A stretch of 64,000 nucleotides of DNA. Source: Sordaria brevicollis (Eukaryota > Ascomycota > Sordariomycetes > Sordariales > Sordariaceae). The stretch covers positions 682,001-746,000 of the forward strand of contig JAUTDP010000010.1 of NCBI GenBank assembly GCA_033439795.1, read 5' to 3'. Shown here one piece after another: positions 48,354 to 59,345 of this stretch; the stretch's first letter is position 1, and each line of letters starts with the position of its first letter. A program made the position numbers and the translations under genes. Under the pieces are notes generated by a model, which did not search any database, was not told where the DNA came from, and saw nothing but the letters and a program-made list of their open reading frames with translations.

Positions 48354-49355
48354 TCACTCGGCGGCAACAGCGCTGGGGCCAGTCCTCCAGCTGCGAGCAC
48401 CCAAGATCTCCCTCTGGCGCTCAGGGTTGCGGTCGGTCTTCTGGGGGCGCTCAGCCCTCTCGGTACGCTCGCCGCGCTCAGTGCGCTCACCACGGGGTCT
48501 GTAGGAAGAGCCCTCCTCGGAGTCACGGACAGGAGCCTTGGACTTGGCAGGGTAGACCCGAAGAGTGCCGCCCAAGATGGGCCTGCCGTTGGTAGCGTTC
48601 ATGGCACGCTCAGCCTCCTCCTCAGAAGCGAAGTCGACGAAGCAGTAGTGGTGGCTACCGCTGCCGTTCTGGGGCCTCGAAAGAGGGTTAGGGGCAATGC
48701 GCTTGCCAATAGTCACACTGTCACCAAGTTAGTGAGACTGCATGCGAACCTGGGTTGATGTCCAACCACAATAAGCTCTCTTCACTCACATCTCAAAGCC
48801 AAGGAAGATCTCACGGATCTCAGCGTCATTCTGCTCCTGATCGATCATCTCACCGAGACCACCGACATAGAGTCTCTTGTTGTTCTGGACAACACCCTCC
48901 TTCACATCACTGTTAGAGCGCCTCTGGGTGCCATAGGACCTCTGCTCCTCGGCGGCCGCGGGCTTGCTGCCGCTTCTCCAGTCACCCCAACGGTCGAAAG
49001 TAGAGCGGGGCGCAGGAGAGGAGGAAGAGTTCTCACGACGCTGGGAAGAAGTCTTGGGGTGGCAAGGGCCGAGCTTCACGGAGCGTCCGCAAAGATCGAC
49101 GCCGGCCAAAGTCTCAAGAGCACGCTCAGCCTCCTCACGAGTGGTGAATTCGATGAAGCAGTAGCCAGGGTTCCTTCCGCTAAGGGGATCGACCGAAATG
49201 TGAATCTTTTCGTACTGGGTGAAGCCGGCATCCTGGAGGAGTCCCTCGACATCAGCGGGCTTGACAGAGTACAAAAGGTTGCCCATGTAGATGCGACGAC
49301 CCTCGGTAAGGGCGTCAGAGTTCTGCATGGTGGAGTCGCTGCCGATTCTGTCCAT
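48354..49355 (-). CDS. RNA-binding protein with two RRM domains
   Basis: Predicted single-stranded RNA-binding protein, probably nuclear. Exons 49355-48790 and 48717-48354 (72-nt intron, donor GTGAGT) give 309 residues. RRM1 covers about 20-100, with RNP2 RIYMGNLL and RNP1 RNPGYCFIEF. RRM2 covers about 165-255, with RNP2 KRLYVGGLG and RNP1 HHYCFVDF, and is interrupted by the intron between its first helix and second strand. A Ser/Arg/Pro linker joins the two. The tail is rich in RGERTERGERTER-type Arg-Glu repeats. The upstream in-frame Met codons were rejected because RRM1 begins soon after MDRIGSDST. Specific orthology was not recognised; an NSR1/Rnp24-like role is possible. Confidence 0.9.
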
Positions 49356-51907
49356 TTTGGCTGTTGTGATGTGTGTGGTGTTTGAAAGAGGTGATGAGTC
49401 GTGAATGCAGATACAGCAAAGGTGAATGAGAAGAATCAAAGACAAGAGACTGTATGTGGTGGTGAGGTGACACCGAGGGTCTGAATGTGAAGAAGCGAAT
49501 ATGAATTTGAGGCCAACGAAAGAAAAAAAAAATCCTATAAGGCAAAGGCAAAGTACAAACGGCCCACAAAAGAAATTTTGGAGTGTTCCACTTGCATGGC
49601 TACTCCGTTCCTTTTTAGTCCAGCCTTCCCAGCGCTTCCCTTGGGTACAACTTGGGTCTTGGGCAGGCATCATATGTGTGGGGTTAGGGTTAATCGCGGC
49701 CTTCTTCAACCCCTTGGCTTCAAAAACTACGTACCCATATTTGCTGTCTGAACAAGTTTTCGGCTTGTGATTGCCAGGAGAATTGTGATCAGTTGAGGAA
49801 CTCGTGTGGTGTTTAGTGTAACAGCATTGAAGGGGGGCTGTGTGTGACTATTGCCCGGCCACGGGGTGTTCGTAAGCTCCGTACCCTCTTGCAGTGGGCC
49901 ACCCATCATGATCTGAGCTTTGGAGATTTTCAGGTCATCAAAGTGGGCAGAGCCCAGAACTGAGAACACCCGATTGTCAAATTGCGATCAACACTGGGTA
50001 TGGGCAAGGAGTCTGGATATTTCAGACAATGCCTTATACGGAAAGACGAGTTTCGACCGCAGCTCTTGACGACTGGAGTGGTGATCAGGCAAGGCACAGA
50101 TTCCAGGTCCAGCAAAACATGATTAATCCCGAATCTTCGAGTATGTCGCCGAAAAAAGGACACCACTTGGCGTACGAATTGGTGGCTTGACAGGCTGATG
50201 ATGAAATACGGAGTTGACTTGAGCTGAAGGTGTTCGTGTTTCCCGCCCACGCGAGGAAGCTAGGATTGTAACAGTATGATGACCTAGAGTAAAAAGTGAG
50301 AAGAGAACATGTATAACACAACTTGTAGGCGATCATGGAATCTCATAAAAGTTTGGTGCAGATACTTCGTTGAAAGGTCCCGCGAGGCGCCAGTTTTTGG
50401 TTGCTGCCTTCGAAATGTTGACCGATACGGTGCTGACGCCAGCCACTAGAGGTGTAGGGGGCACGGCCGTGGAGGGAGGTATGTCGCGCACTCATGAGGC
50501 TCAGAATCATGCGTGGTTCTTAATAGTTAGTGTAACGAGGGCTGTCTGCTGCCACGGGCTGAATAAATTGCCAACTGAAAGTTCAAATGCCGGAGACGCG
50601 GGGTCAGATCGGGGATAAGAAGGGCGTTTGCTGCTGGTAACCGAGCCGTCCGTGATGGCGATGGATCGTGAACATTACCAACACCAACAACATGGAGCCG
50701 TCCCGTACGCGCTCATGACAAACTCGAATGGGTGCCGATGAAGGGGTCGATGGGTTGCCGTGCAGTGGTCCCCTGGCCGTCCTAGCAGATGACGCACGTG
50801 GGAATGGTGTTCAGATTGGCATTTCGAATGAGCAATTAGGTATTTTCGAGGTGGCGTTCCAACAGGTCGGCAATCTGGAATGATGAAGACGGGCGTGGTC
50901 TGAAGGGAGAAGCAAACAACTTCGATGTTGGGGCAGAGAAGCGGGACACAAATTGACACAAAAAGAAAGAATGGGGAATTCACGATCTGCAGATTCACTC
51001 CCCACCAACCCCACAGGAGCGTGGGGCAAAGCCGCTTTAAGGTTATCGTTATCAGCACACTCGGGGTGGAGATACAGTTCATCTGAATGGAAGCCATCAC
51101 GATTCAGGTGATTCGAATGATGTCAGTCAGACCGGTCTCGCCGCTCCAGCTTGTAGCTTGCGACTTGTCAAGCTCTAGCTGCGTACCTGATAGCTACCTA
51201 GGGCGCCCCATCGCGAGAAGAATGTCCTGTGGTGAGCAAGTTTCCAAAAGGGTGTGTCTGAAGGTATTTGAAGTGGACATGCTCGGTAAGTGTTCTTGTA
51301 ATCAACATTACTGGTGCTGTGGAAATGGAACGCTAGAACCTGTCAAACATCAAGGCATGGGCAGTCGGCGGGAGAGGCACATTAGGGAAGATTGGCACTC
51401 GGGATGTTGGTGGCTTGCTGATATTATTATTTGACTGTTGGTGGACCCAAAAGTTGCGAGACCAGAGCGTTGTTCGTCCGCATGGTTTGCTTGCTGGCTG
51501 GATGACGACCTTTAGCTCCACGGCCAGCAGCATGTCTCGAGACTCCGTCTTCCAGCACACAGGTCGATACCGATGTGACGTCGGGACACATCTCACGTCA
51601 CCCGATGACCAAAGTTTGCCTCAGGCGGAGGAACTGCGTAGAGGAAAGTTGCGAGGAAAATGGTGGCAGCATTGGTAGATAGAAACCGCAGACGAAACGC
51701 CCCAAAGATGGTATTGTGTTCGTTTCCCGCACCCGACCATCCGTGTCCATTGTACATGTACCTCAAAGACCAACTTTCCCGTGCCAACATCGAAGCCAGT
51801 CCGTGGACTTCGACGCTACGACACGGCAAACCCATGCAAGACCAGTCAAGAAAACCAGTGCCGGTTTCTCAACCTTGCTACCACCGCATTCTTCCCAGGG
51901 AAGGCGT
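49356..51907. other. Intergenic, 2.6 kb, no supported gene
   Basis: Upstream of the leftward RRM gene and downstream of eL42. A pair of TTAGGG-like units near 49683-49693 is isolated, not a telomeric array. Frames up to 141 codons lack motifs and have poor codon use. Confidence 0.55.
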
Positions 51908-52873
51908 TTAGAAGACAAGGGCGGCACCCTTGGTCTTCTTGTCACCACTGTAGTTTCAAACACGTTAGAACCCGTTCAATCAAGTAAAAGACATGGCTCG
52001 AGAAGACATGGCATCATCAGCGGTCGGTCGTGGGCTATTGTGGGATGGTGTCGCAGTGGCGAAAGTCGAGGGTCCGTCTGGAAGAGCTGTATCTCATCTG
52101 AGCAAGTCCAGCCCTAAAGACGTAGAGACGGGTTGCTTCGTCGGGTGTTTCCTCGATGTTTCCTCCATCAATGCCCATCTGAACGACATGCGCGAAATCC
52201 GAGCATAGCGGTAGTCCACCTGATTGTCGATGAATATCGAGAAAACAACAGCACTCCGTCGCGCAAGTCCTTCGCACATTCCCCAAGCACACCATGTCGC
52301 ATGCGGCACAAAGTCGTTGATGTCGCGTCGAGCTGTCCCGTATTGTCGCCATCGCTTAGACTTGTTTTCGCGCCTGGGAACGTATCGTCACAGTTTCTCG
52401 TCTCGTAGTCCGTCGGTGAATATCGTCGTTCTTTGTCGCGCAGTGTCGCATATCCCAGATCCCGATGACGATGCCGTGTCTTCTAGATCCCAAAGATCTC
52501 AATCATTTCACGAGGAAAAACTTACCCGAGCTCGAAGTGCTTGCAGCGCTTGAGGGGAAGCTGCTTCTTCTGCTTGCAGACGGAGCACTCCTGTAAAATC
52601 ACCATTTTTAGCCTCTGTCCCTCCATTTCCGGACTTGTCTCATTCGGGCTCCCGTACCAGTCTGAGGACGACCTTCTTGGTGGTCTTCGCCTTCTTGTGG
52701 AAGACGGGCTTGGTCTGACCACCGTAACCGGACTGCTTGCGGTCGTAACGGCGCTTTCCCTGAGCGAAAGCCGAAGCCTTGCCGGCCTTGTACTGGGTGA
52801 CCTTGTGGAGGGTGTGCTTGCCGCAAGAGCGGCCAGCGCAGTAGGTCTTGCGGGTCTTGGGTACGTTGACCAT
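51908..52873 (-). CDS. RPL42: 60S ribosomal protein eL42 (L44/L36a)
   Basis: Large-subunit protein near the ribosomal E site. Three exons (52873-52658, 52590-52526, 51947-51908) give exactly 106 residues, the eukaryotic length. Sequence is nearly invariant in the family: [12 protein letters not shown] start, [26 protein letters not shown], the zinc-binding cysteines near CGKH and CSVC...RCKHFELG, and the end [10 protein letters not shown]. Position 56 is proline, the form linked to cycloheximide sensitivity in yeasts (Gln confers resistance in some Candida). Intron 1 is 67 nt, but intron 2 is 578 nt (52525-51948), with a CTAAC branch site in GTTCTAACGTG before its acceptor. Long introns are common in fungal ribosomal protein genes. 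The third exon is only 40 nt. Confidence 0.97.
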
Positions 52874-54123
52874 TTTTGCGATTCGGACGTCGGTCGTTGA
52901 TGTGTGAGGTCGAAGATCGTACGCTGACCAGCTTCGGCTTGGATTTTTTGCCCACCTTGACAAATTTGGGTGGTGCTGCGTGTGCCCTGTGTGTCTGGTC
53001 TGTGCGTTTTTTTTCCCGGATAAATGCCCTCCGTGGCCCCGCGCCGCCTGCTGTCAAACCTTCTTATCTTATCGACCTCTCTGAGCCAGCTTTCAGCCAA
53101 TGGCCGTCCAGCTTGACCTGCTTCCTCTTCATTGCCTGCCGTCGCCTGCCATTCACCTGCACTTCCCGTCTGGACCAACGACGAACGTCGGTATGGCAAC
53201 CCAATTCCGCTTCCAACTTTAAACTTCCTCATTCCTCACCACCCCGGACGGGATGACACGAACTGATACAAACACTGCTCGCGATGGCCATGATCCTTGC
53301 ATAGTTTTACAATACCAGCTCATCACCGCATTTTCTTTCTTTCTGGCCTCTGTTGGCGGGATTCGGATCAGTCTTTCCAGCAATGGGCGATACATTGCGA
53401 CCCCAGTCGAGATCGGAGAAGCCTCTGGTATTCTCATGAAATTTACATGCTGTTTTCACAGTATCGGATATCCCCCACAACGCCGTGGACGTTCAAGTCG
53501 AATTCACCACATCGCGTACCGCACCTTTCACCCGTCGCTACTTCCAACGTCCTGGAGAACAGTCCCGGGTTTCCTTCACACTCGACTACACGGAGCTGAA
53601 GCCACGCTCATCCCTCGATCATGCCCTCTCATGTCGCTACTCATACTGAGTTTTTCTCATCGTCGAATGGTTGAACGTTAAGACATACAACAACATCCTA
53701 GTTTGCCTCTTCTTTCGGCTTCTTTGGCCACGATGCCTCGCTTCCCTTGCTTTACGGCCATATCCATCAAAGAACATGCTTAAACGTGACGGGGGCAGTA
53801 CCCTTTCCCTTTATCAGGTCCCGTTCCAACAAACTGACCAGGGGAAAACCGCCTCGTGCGACATCCGGATTCAGAAATTCACTGGCAGAATGCTTGAACA
53901 GTGAATTGCGTGTTCTAGGGGAAAAGCATATGTATGTAAGTTGCAAGCATCCTCGAGTCTACTAATCCATACAGGTATCCCCGTACCTCGTCGAGCTTGT
54001 GTTCATCGAGTCTCGATGCGCTTCCCACGCCAAATATCCAGTCATCTCGAATTCTTCAACAACACACGAGGAGACGAGGGACACCTTGACAAGTCAACAA
54101 CAGCTCGAGATACACAAGCAGCC
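52874..54123. other. Divergent intergenic space, 1.25 kb
   Basis: Promoters of eL42 (leftward) and the single-pass membrane protein (rightward). No supported gene. Overlapping frames on both strands near 53220-53680 have no recognisable content. Confidence 0.6.
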
Positions 54124-55296
54124 ATGCCTCCTCCGACATTGGCGCCGATGCCAGCGATTACTCCTGTCGCCAAGTTGGTCGTCAGTTCTTTCGCCACTAT
54201 CCCACTGACGACAACTTTCTCGCCGCCAGGGGAGTGCTTCGGGGTTTCTTCCGACGGTGTCTACCTCATCGATCAACAAACAAGCTGTCTTCCGAGCGGT
54301 TGGTCTCCGGCCGAGACCGCCTTCTTCTCACCTGGTTGGGTTTGCCCCAACGGATACAGCGCCGCGTGCCATGACAACGGCGGTGTTTCTACGATCACGA
54401 CGATAACTTGCTGTCCAGAGCGCGGAAATGTTACCCTTCAGTGCGTCGCAGAACCGACAAAGCTTCCCTCATCGTTGAGCAACTATATGTGCCAGTGGGA
54501 GGCACCGGTGACCGGTTTCCCAACCACTATTACAAAGTCACCGAACGGCAAGACCATCACGACTTCCCAGACACTCCAAAGTCCTGATGTCATTCACGCC
54601 TACGGTGTCCGAATGGTCTACCAGGCAAGCGACAAGTCAACAACTGGCACCGCTAGCAAGACCGGCACCCCCAGTGGTAGTAGCGGGACATCAGCAGCGA
54701 CCTCTGCCAAGACTGCTATTTCTGCTTCTGCTTCTGCTTCGCCTTCTTCGTCTTCTTCGGCTTCTTCGGCTGGCTCCGGTCCTTCAAACCCGACCATCTC
54801 TACGACGGCCGTTGTGATCATCGCCGTATGCGTCACAGTGGTTATATGTGCGATACTGGCATCTTTGTTCCTCTGGTGGCGAAGGCGTTCGCACACTCAG
54901 CCTGTGGGCGGTTCAAGTCCAGATACCCCACGTTCTGGCGCCGCTCCAGTCTCAATAACAACGGCACTGAAGGATCCGGATGCGCATCCTCTATCGCCGA
55001 CTGCCCCAGCTCCGGTAATTCCACCATCATCTGTGTCGGTGTCGGATCGTATGCCACATGCGAGCATGCAAAGCTCATTATGGCACACGATGCCACCTTC
55101 ACCGCCGCCAGTGGGCCCTCTTCCTTATCCTCTCAACAAGTCGGTACTGGATCATCAAGATTCTGCCGAGAAGAGGAACAGACACACGGAAATAAGCAGC
55201 TTCAGTGCAAGCGACACTACTACGGCCTTCGATATCAGCAATGCCGTTGAGTTACCCGTCCGATCATCGGCCAGTGAACTTCCAACACCTCGATAA
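54124..55296 (+). CDS. Single-pass membrane protein with Cys-rich N-domain and Ser-rich stalk
   Basis: Fungal cell-surface-type protein of 390 residues, function unknown. The N-terminal domain (about 20-140) has TTTFSPPGECF, SCLPSGW, FSPGWVCPNGYSAAC and TCCPE. That cysteine arrangement recurs in a fungal family of stalked membrane proteins I know only as uncharacterised. A low-complexity Ser/Ala/Thr stalk precedes the transmembrane helix at about 228-252 (TAVVIIAVCVTVVICAILAS), then WWRRRSH and a Pro/Ser-rich cytosolic tail of about 130 residues. No classic signal peptide is visible at MPPPTLAP. The frame stays open to 53941, and an alternative start there adds no signal either. The architecture resembles WSC/Mid2-type wall-stress sensors, but homology is not shown. 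Confidence 0.8.
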   Translation: MPPPTLAPMPAITPVAKLVVSSFATIPLTTTFSPPGECFGVSSDGVYLIDQQTSCLPSGWSPAETAFFSPGWVCPNGYSAACHDNGGVSTITTITCCPERGNVTLQCVAEPTKLPSSLSNYMCQWEAPVTGFPTTITKSPNGKTITTSQTLQSPDVIHAYGVRMVYQASDKSTTGTASKTGTPSGSSGTSAATSAKTAISASASASPSSSSSASSAGSGPSNPTISTTAVVIIAVCVTVVICAILASLFLWWRRRSHTQPVGGSSPDTPRSGAAPVSITTALKDPDAHPLSPTAPAPVIPPSSVSVSDRMPHASMQSSLWHTMPPSPPPVGPLPYPLNKSVLDHQDSAEKRNRHTEISSFSASDTTTAFDISNAVELPVRSSASELPTPR

Positions 55297-56077
55297 ACTA
55301 GGATCTTAATCACGGCCATATCTGATAATCATGCGGAAGACCCTATTTTGTCGAGGGCGCTGAGAAACAGGTCGTATTTGCTTCGTACGGACATTATATG
55401 GCGGCGTGTTCAAGCAGGTTGGCACTTGTATTACTCTCTGTAGTCGTTCATTTGTCAGGTCAAGAATTATATCTTTTTTCTCCCACCACGACGTCCGAAG
55501 CCGTTTTCACTCTTGACCTTCTTCGGAACCCTTCGCTTGTTTTTCTAAGGTCTATCAGGTTCGCTATCGCCAAACTTTGGTCCGCCTCAGGTAGTGGTGG
55601 AACCGGCACCGCAATCTCGTGCATATCGTTGATCTACAAGTTATTACAGCCCGTTGATTATTTCGCCCTTCTTGCATATCTTTAATTGTGTCCTCTGTAC
55701 CTAACGCAGAAGCGATGGTAAAAAAGTGCTGCGGGATCAACCCGTGCCTTGGCAATGCCGGACAGCGTACTTATCCAGATCACCCGGGAACATGTCCGGA
55801 CTATCACCATTATTCAATCTTGCAGGGCCCGCCTGTGGACGTTCGATCGTAAATCCGTGTCGGACCCCCAACTTTTAATTGCGCTGATTCGCATCTTCTT
55901 CGCTCGGATCCTGCATACCCTACTTCATTTTTTTCCTTTAATCAGGATGTATAAAAGTCAACGCCTATCTGCCACTTGCCAATATCTCGCTCCTTTTTCC
56001 ATCTTCCACACCTTCAACCTTCTCCAGATACCGCCATCTGAATCTATTCCCAACATATCAGACAGAGAGAAACAACG
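55297..56077. other. Intergenic, 0.8 kb
   Basis: Between two rightward genes. The right end is the promoter of the SOD-like gene with a TATA box at 55950. No supported gene. Confidence 0.6.
55950..55957 (+). promoter_or_regulatory. TATA box of the SOD-like gene
   Basis: TATAAAAG, 121 bp upstream of the ATG at 56078, in GGATGTATAAAAGTC. Confidence 0.6.
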
Positions 56078-56817
56078 ATGCAATTCACCTCATCCCTCCT
56101 TGGCCTCCTGGCCACCACCGCCACCCTCGCCGTGTGCCAATCCACCAACACAACAACAGGCAAACTCGGCGACGCCCGTCCGGTCCGCAACAACCCCGTC
56201 ATTGGCGAAGTATGGGTTGCCAAGTTCGACTCTCCTACGGTCAAGGGATTCGTGACGGCCGTTGCGAATACTCTGGGTGTTAATTATACTATTGATGTGA
56301 GCGGGTTGCCGGAGGATCAGGGGCCGTTCAGTGAGTGTACACCTAACACACCAGAAAAAGAAGGAGGGAAAATACTTGCCGAGCGGGCTATTCACTTTCA
56401 TCGGATCATGTCACTAATGATATTTTGTCGGCAAACAGAGTATCACGTCCACCTCCGCCCCGTCCCCTCCGACGGGAACTGCGCCGACACCGGCGGCCAC
56501 TTGGACTCTTATCTTCGCGGTGATACTCCGGCTTGCGACAGCTCGAAGCCGCAAACTTGTGAGGTGGGCGATTTGTCGGGGAAGTATGGGACTGTTGTGG
56601 GACCGACGGTGCAGAAGAGGTAAACGCCATATCCCATGCTCGAAAGACATTCTTCTATGGGTCACATGCTAATCATTCTGGGTGGAAATGTAGCTTCAAC
56701 GACCCTTACTCGGCACTCAACGTCATCAACCTGGGGTATATCGGCAACAGAGGGATTGTTTTCCATAATGCTAGCTCGGCAAGGATTGCTTGTGCTACGT
56801 TGCAGAAGGTTGGGTGA
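56078..56817 (+). CDS. Secreted Cu-SOD-like protein
   Basis: Extracellular protein with the fold of Cu/Zn superoxide dismutase, probably converting superoxide at the cell surface. Exons 56078-56330, 56439-56619 and 56694-56817 give 185 residues. Signal peptide 1-20 (SSLLGLLATTATLAVC). The copper-site pair is in YHVHLRPV at the start of exon 2, followed by GNCADTGGHLDSY, a conserved CDSSKPQTCEVGDLSGKYG and IVFHNASSARIAC. The HVH, TGGHL and CEVGDLSGK arrangement resembles fungal surface SODs such as Candida SOD4/5, which lack zinc (family knowledge). No hydrophobic GPI tail is seen; the stop lies inside GTGAGT, which could instead be a donor, but no plausible further exon follows. Confidence 0.85.
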
Positions 56818-57497
56818 GTTAGCACATGGTCGGTTGTTGCGACTGGCGCACTCTTTGTAATGGCTCGATCAATGCGAAATCATGAGGACATGAGGACATG
56901 ACCAAAGCTGGAGGAACTACATTATGGATACACAACTGAGAATATGAATGGAAAAATAAAAGACGTTGATCATTGTCCATTTCTACACCAGTCCCAGTGC
57001 TTGATTCCTGATCTAGAGCTATGATATGTTTGCTGAAGTTGGCATTCAGATCACACACTTGATGAACCACAGACATGTTTTGTCGTCCTCCCATCAGATC
57101 AATGACTGAGCAACCTCGTGTGGCTTGACTTGACAATGCTTCATTCGCACACATCCCGAGCTTTAAGATAAAGTCCATGACTAGCTCCAGTGGCTCTTTG
57201 CACCCTAGAAAGTTCACTCGAATATGCATTCTTGTCATGTAGAAACGGCCACTGACGAGCCTCTGAGACTAACGGGCAAGTGAAGTGACTGTAAGTGAAG
57301 GCAGTATATAGCGTGATGTTTAGATAGCAGAGCGATGTGATTCATCAGCATCATCGCAAGAACGGATAGACTTGATTGCCAACATGTCCCTTTCAGCTAT
57401 AAGGCTTCCCAAACGTTGTCCCAACTTTATCTTATTTTTTGTGTTCAACCTCGTTCGCTTGCAGAATCTCATCAATTCAGCCTTCAACTCTACAAAC
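56818..57497. other. Intergenic, 0.7 kb
   Basis: Downstream of the SOD-like gene and upstream of the 395-codon ORF. No supported feature. Confidence 0.6.
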
Positions 57498-58685
57498 ATG
57501 TCATCCAACGAGCCCAACATGTCCAACGAAACCGACAAAACTCCCAAAGCACGAGAGCCTCACAACGGGTTCCCAAACTCCCTCGCCCGGCTCCGCAACA
57601 CCGAAACCGTCGTCAACCCGCCTCCCCGCCGCATGACTCAACTCCTCCTTAACGCCCTCCCAACCTTCAATCACGCCCCCATCATCTACACCCCCGCCCC
57701 TCCCCGGTCCGAATCCAAACTCAGATACCGCGACCCCAACGGCACCTGCCTCCTCGTCCTCACCACCGCCGACCCGGCCCTAAACGACGTTTTGAAAATT
57801 TTCTTCACCTCCATCTACGTCCCCAGCACCGGCCACCCCGACAACGCTTTCCAACCACGCGAACCTGGTCGCACATACCACCCCATCGTCCGCACCGTCG
57901 ACACCGTCGAATACTCCATCCGCCACCGCAGACGCCAACTCCAACACCAACGCCAACGCCAACCTCAACCTCCATCCGACAACAACAACCCAGCCCACAT
58001 ACACCCTCCTACCATCTCCAGCCAAATCTCCGGAGCCGGTAACCAAACCTACCAGCTCGCCACGGCCATGCATGGCGCGCACAACCGCATCGCCCACCAC
58101 GGTAACCGGCTGATGCGATACGCCAAGCGTCACTCCTCAGACGGTCTGTCCATGAGTTGGTACAAGACTGTCATTTTTGTGGCTGTGCACTCCTTCATCG
58201 AGTTACCGTGGGGATTTGAAAAACCTATTCCCGACCGGGGACGAACGGGAACCGGACCCGGAACGGGAGACTGGGATGGACGGTACAACGCGGAAGAAGA
58301 TCGGCCAGAAAAGAGGCCGGTGGATTATAGTGTTATAATGCTGTATAATCCCAACCGGGGGCTGAGGCAGGTGGTGGTTACGAAGGGGGTGACGGTTAAT
58401 GAAGGGTGGGTGAAAAGGGCTATGGGGATGGGCGGGTTTGAGGATGAGGATGCGGAGGCGTGGATGATGCCGGGGAAATATGTGGAGGAGAGGAAGGGGA
58501 GGGGGAGGAAGGTGATGGGGAGGAAAACGGTGGGGGAGCAGATGAAGACGGAGGTGGAGAATGGGACGGGGGAGTTTTTGGAGGCGGGGGATTGGCAGAA
58601 GGTGGCGGCTGGGGTGTCGAGGTATAAGTTGATTGAGGAGGCGTTGGAAGGGTTTACGGAGACTGTTAGGGAGTGGTTGACGTGA
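57498..58685 (+). CDS. Hypothetical protein, 395 residues, single exon
   Basis: Not recognised. An uninterrupted frame of 396 codons starts at MSSNEPNMSNETDK; an upstream Met at 57372 would add a hydrophobic 42-residue leader and is less likely. Visible parts: an N-terminal polar segment, a globular-looking block (FNHAPIIYTPAPPRSESKLR, LLVLTTADPALNDVLKIFFT), a His/Arg/Gln-rich low-complexity stretch near 140-170, a block with WYKTVIFVAVHSFIELPWGF, and a charged C-terminus with EALEGFTETVREWLT. No signal peptide or membrane helix. Codons in the first half favour third-position C, while the second half is G-rich. Probably real because of length and helical ending, but lineage-specific. Confidence 0.65.
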   Translation: MSSNEPNMSNETDKTPKAREPHNGFPNSLARLRNTETVVNPPPRRMTQLLLNALPTFNHAPIIYTPAPPRSESKLRYRDPNGTCLLVLTTADPALNDVLKIFFTSIYVPSTGHPDNAFQPREPGRTYHPIVRTVDTVEYSIRHRRRQLQHQRQRQPQPPSDNNNPAHIHPPTISSQISGAGNQTYQLATAMHGAHNRIAHHGNRLMRYAKRHSSDGLSMSWYKTVIFVAVHSFIELPWGFEKPIPDRGRTGTGPGTGDWDGRYNAEEDRPEKRPVDYSVIMLYNPNRGLRQVVVTKGVTVNEGWVKRAMGMGGFEDEDAEAWMMPGKYVEERKGRGRKVMGRKTVGEQMKTEVENGTGEFLEAGDWQKVAAGVSRYKLIEEALEGFTETVREWLT

Positions 58686-59345
58686 GGGGGTTGAAGAAGA
58701 AGAGACTGTTGAAGAGTAACGGGTTGGAATGGTAGGGGTGATGATGGGAAAGGCATGACCACAAGACTGGTGTGGAGCAAGGGAGGAGGTGAGGGCCTCT
58801 TCGATAGTCGCTGTCGGAATGGGAATCGCAGTTGAGATATCGTGATAAGTGGATAGCCCATTTTTACCAAATGAACGTATCCCGAGTGAATGGCTTGATC
58901 ATCCGTACCAATACAATAAATAGGTCGAGAAAGGATCGTGAACAGTAGAAACCAGCAAAACCTAGGTTGAAAAGTAAAGAAAAAAAAGGCAAAAAGCTCG
59001 GCAAGCCCAGGCCTCTCGCCGGATTGAACCGACGACAGCTGTTGGCGTCCTACGAAAACACCACGCATTTTCATGCACCAGGGACACTACCACGTAGGCC
59101 ACTTACTGGTGGTGTTGGAAGGTGCTGGACTGCAGACTTATAAGGTCCCGACGAAGGCAGGTGGTACGGCTCAGATGGAAGCTGCCTGCCCGCGAAGGTC
59201 GGGTGTGGTTGCCTTGTGGGAAGGAGTGATTGCGAGATGAGACGGACGGGACTATGGGAAGGAGCGACTGGAATGAACGGAAGTTGGAAGGAGCGAAGAG
59301 ATCAGGAACACAAGGAACTTCTACACAGCTGAGGTGCACCACTAC
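58686..59345. other. Convergent intergenic space with a tRNA-like element
   Basis: Shared 3' region of the 395-residue ORF and the leftward CorA-like gene. It holds the Pol III-type candidate at 58980-59101; otherwise nothing supported. Confidence 0.6.
58980..59101 (-). ncRNA. tRNA-like Pol III transcript candidate
   Basis: On the minus strand an A-box match TGGCCTACGTGG (59101-59090) is followed about 60 nt later by a B-box match GGTTCAATCC (59030-59021). A T5 run lies at 58995-58991 and a longer T run at 58987-58980, both possible terminators. The ends of a 92-nt core can pair (GGCCT with AGGCC), as can CGTCG with CGGCG around the B box (8-nt loop), and there is a GCAT-GAAA-ATGC hairpin (59076-59065). 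It does not fold as a standard tRNA: no 7-nt anticodon loop, and acceptor pairs 6-7 mismatch. It may be a tRNA pseudogene, a tRNA-derived SINE head or a small Pol III RNA. Confidence 0.35.

Noticed and set aside
49680..49695. GGGTTAGGGTTA, telomere-like repeat
   Set aside because: Only two units, isolated inside ordinary DNA; likewise the single copy near 29070. No telomere or interstitial array.
58325..59074. 249-codon minus-strand frame overlapping the orphan ORF
   Set aside because: Produced by the G-rich second half of the plus-strand ORF; Ser/Pro/Phe-rich and it runs into the tRNA-like element.
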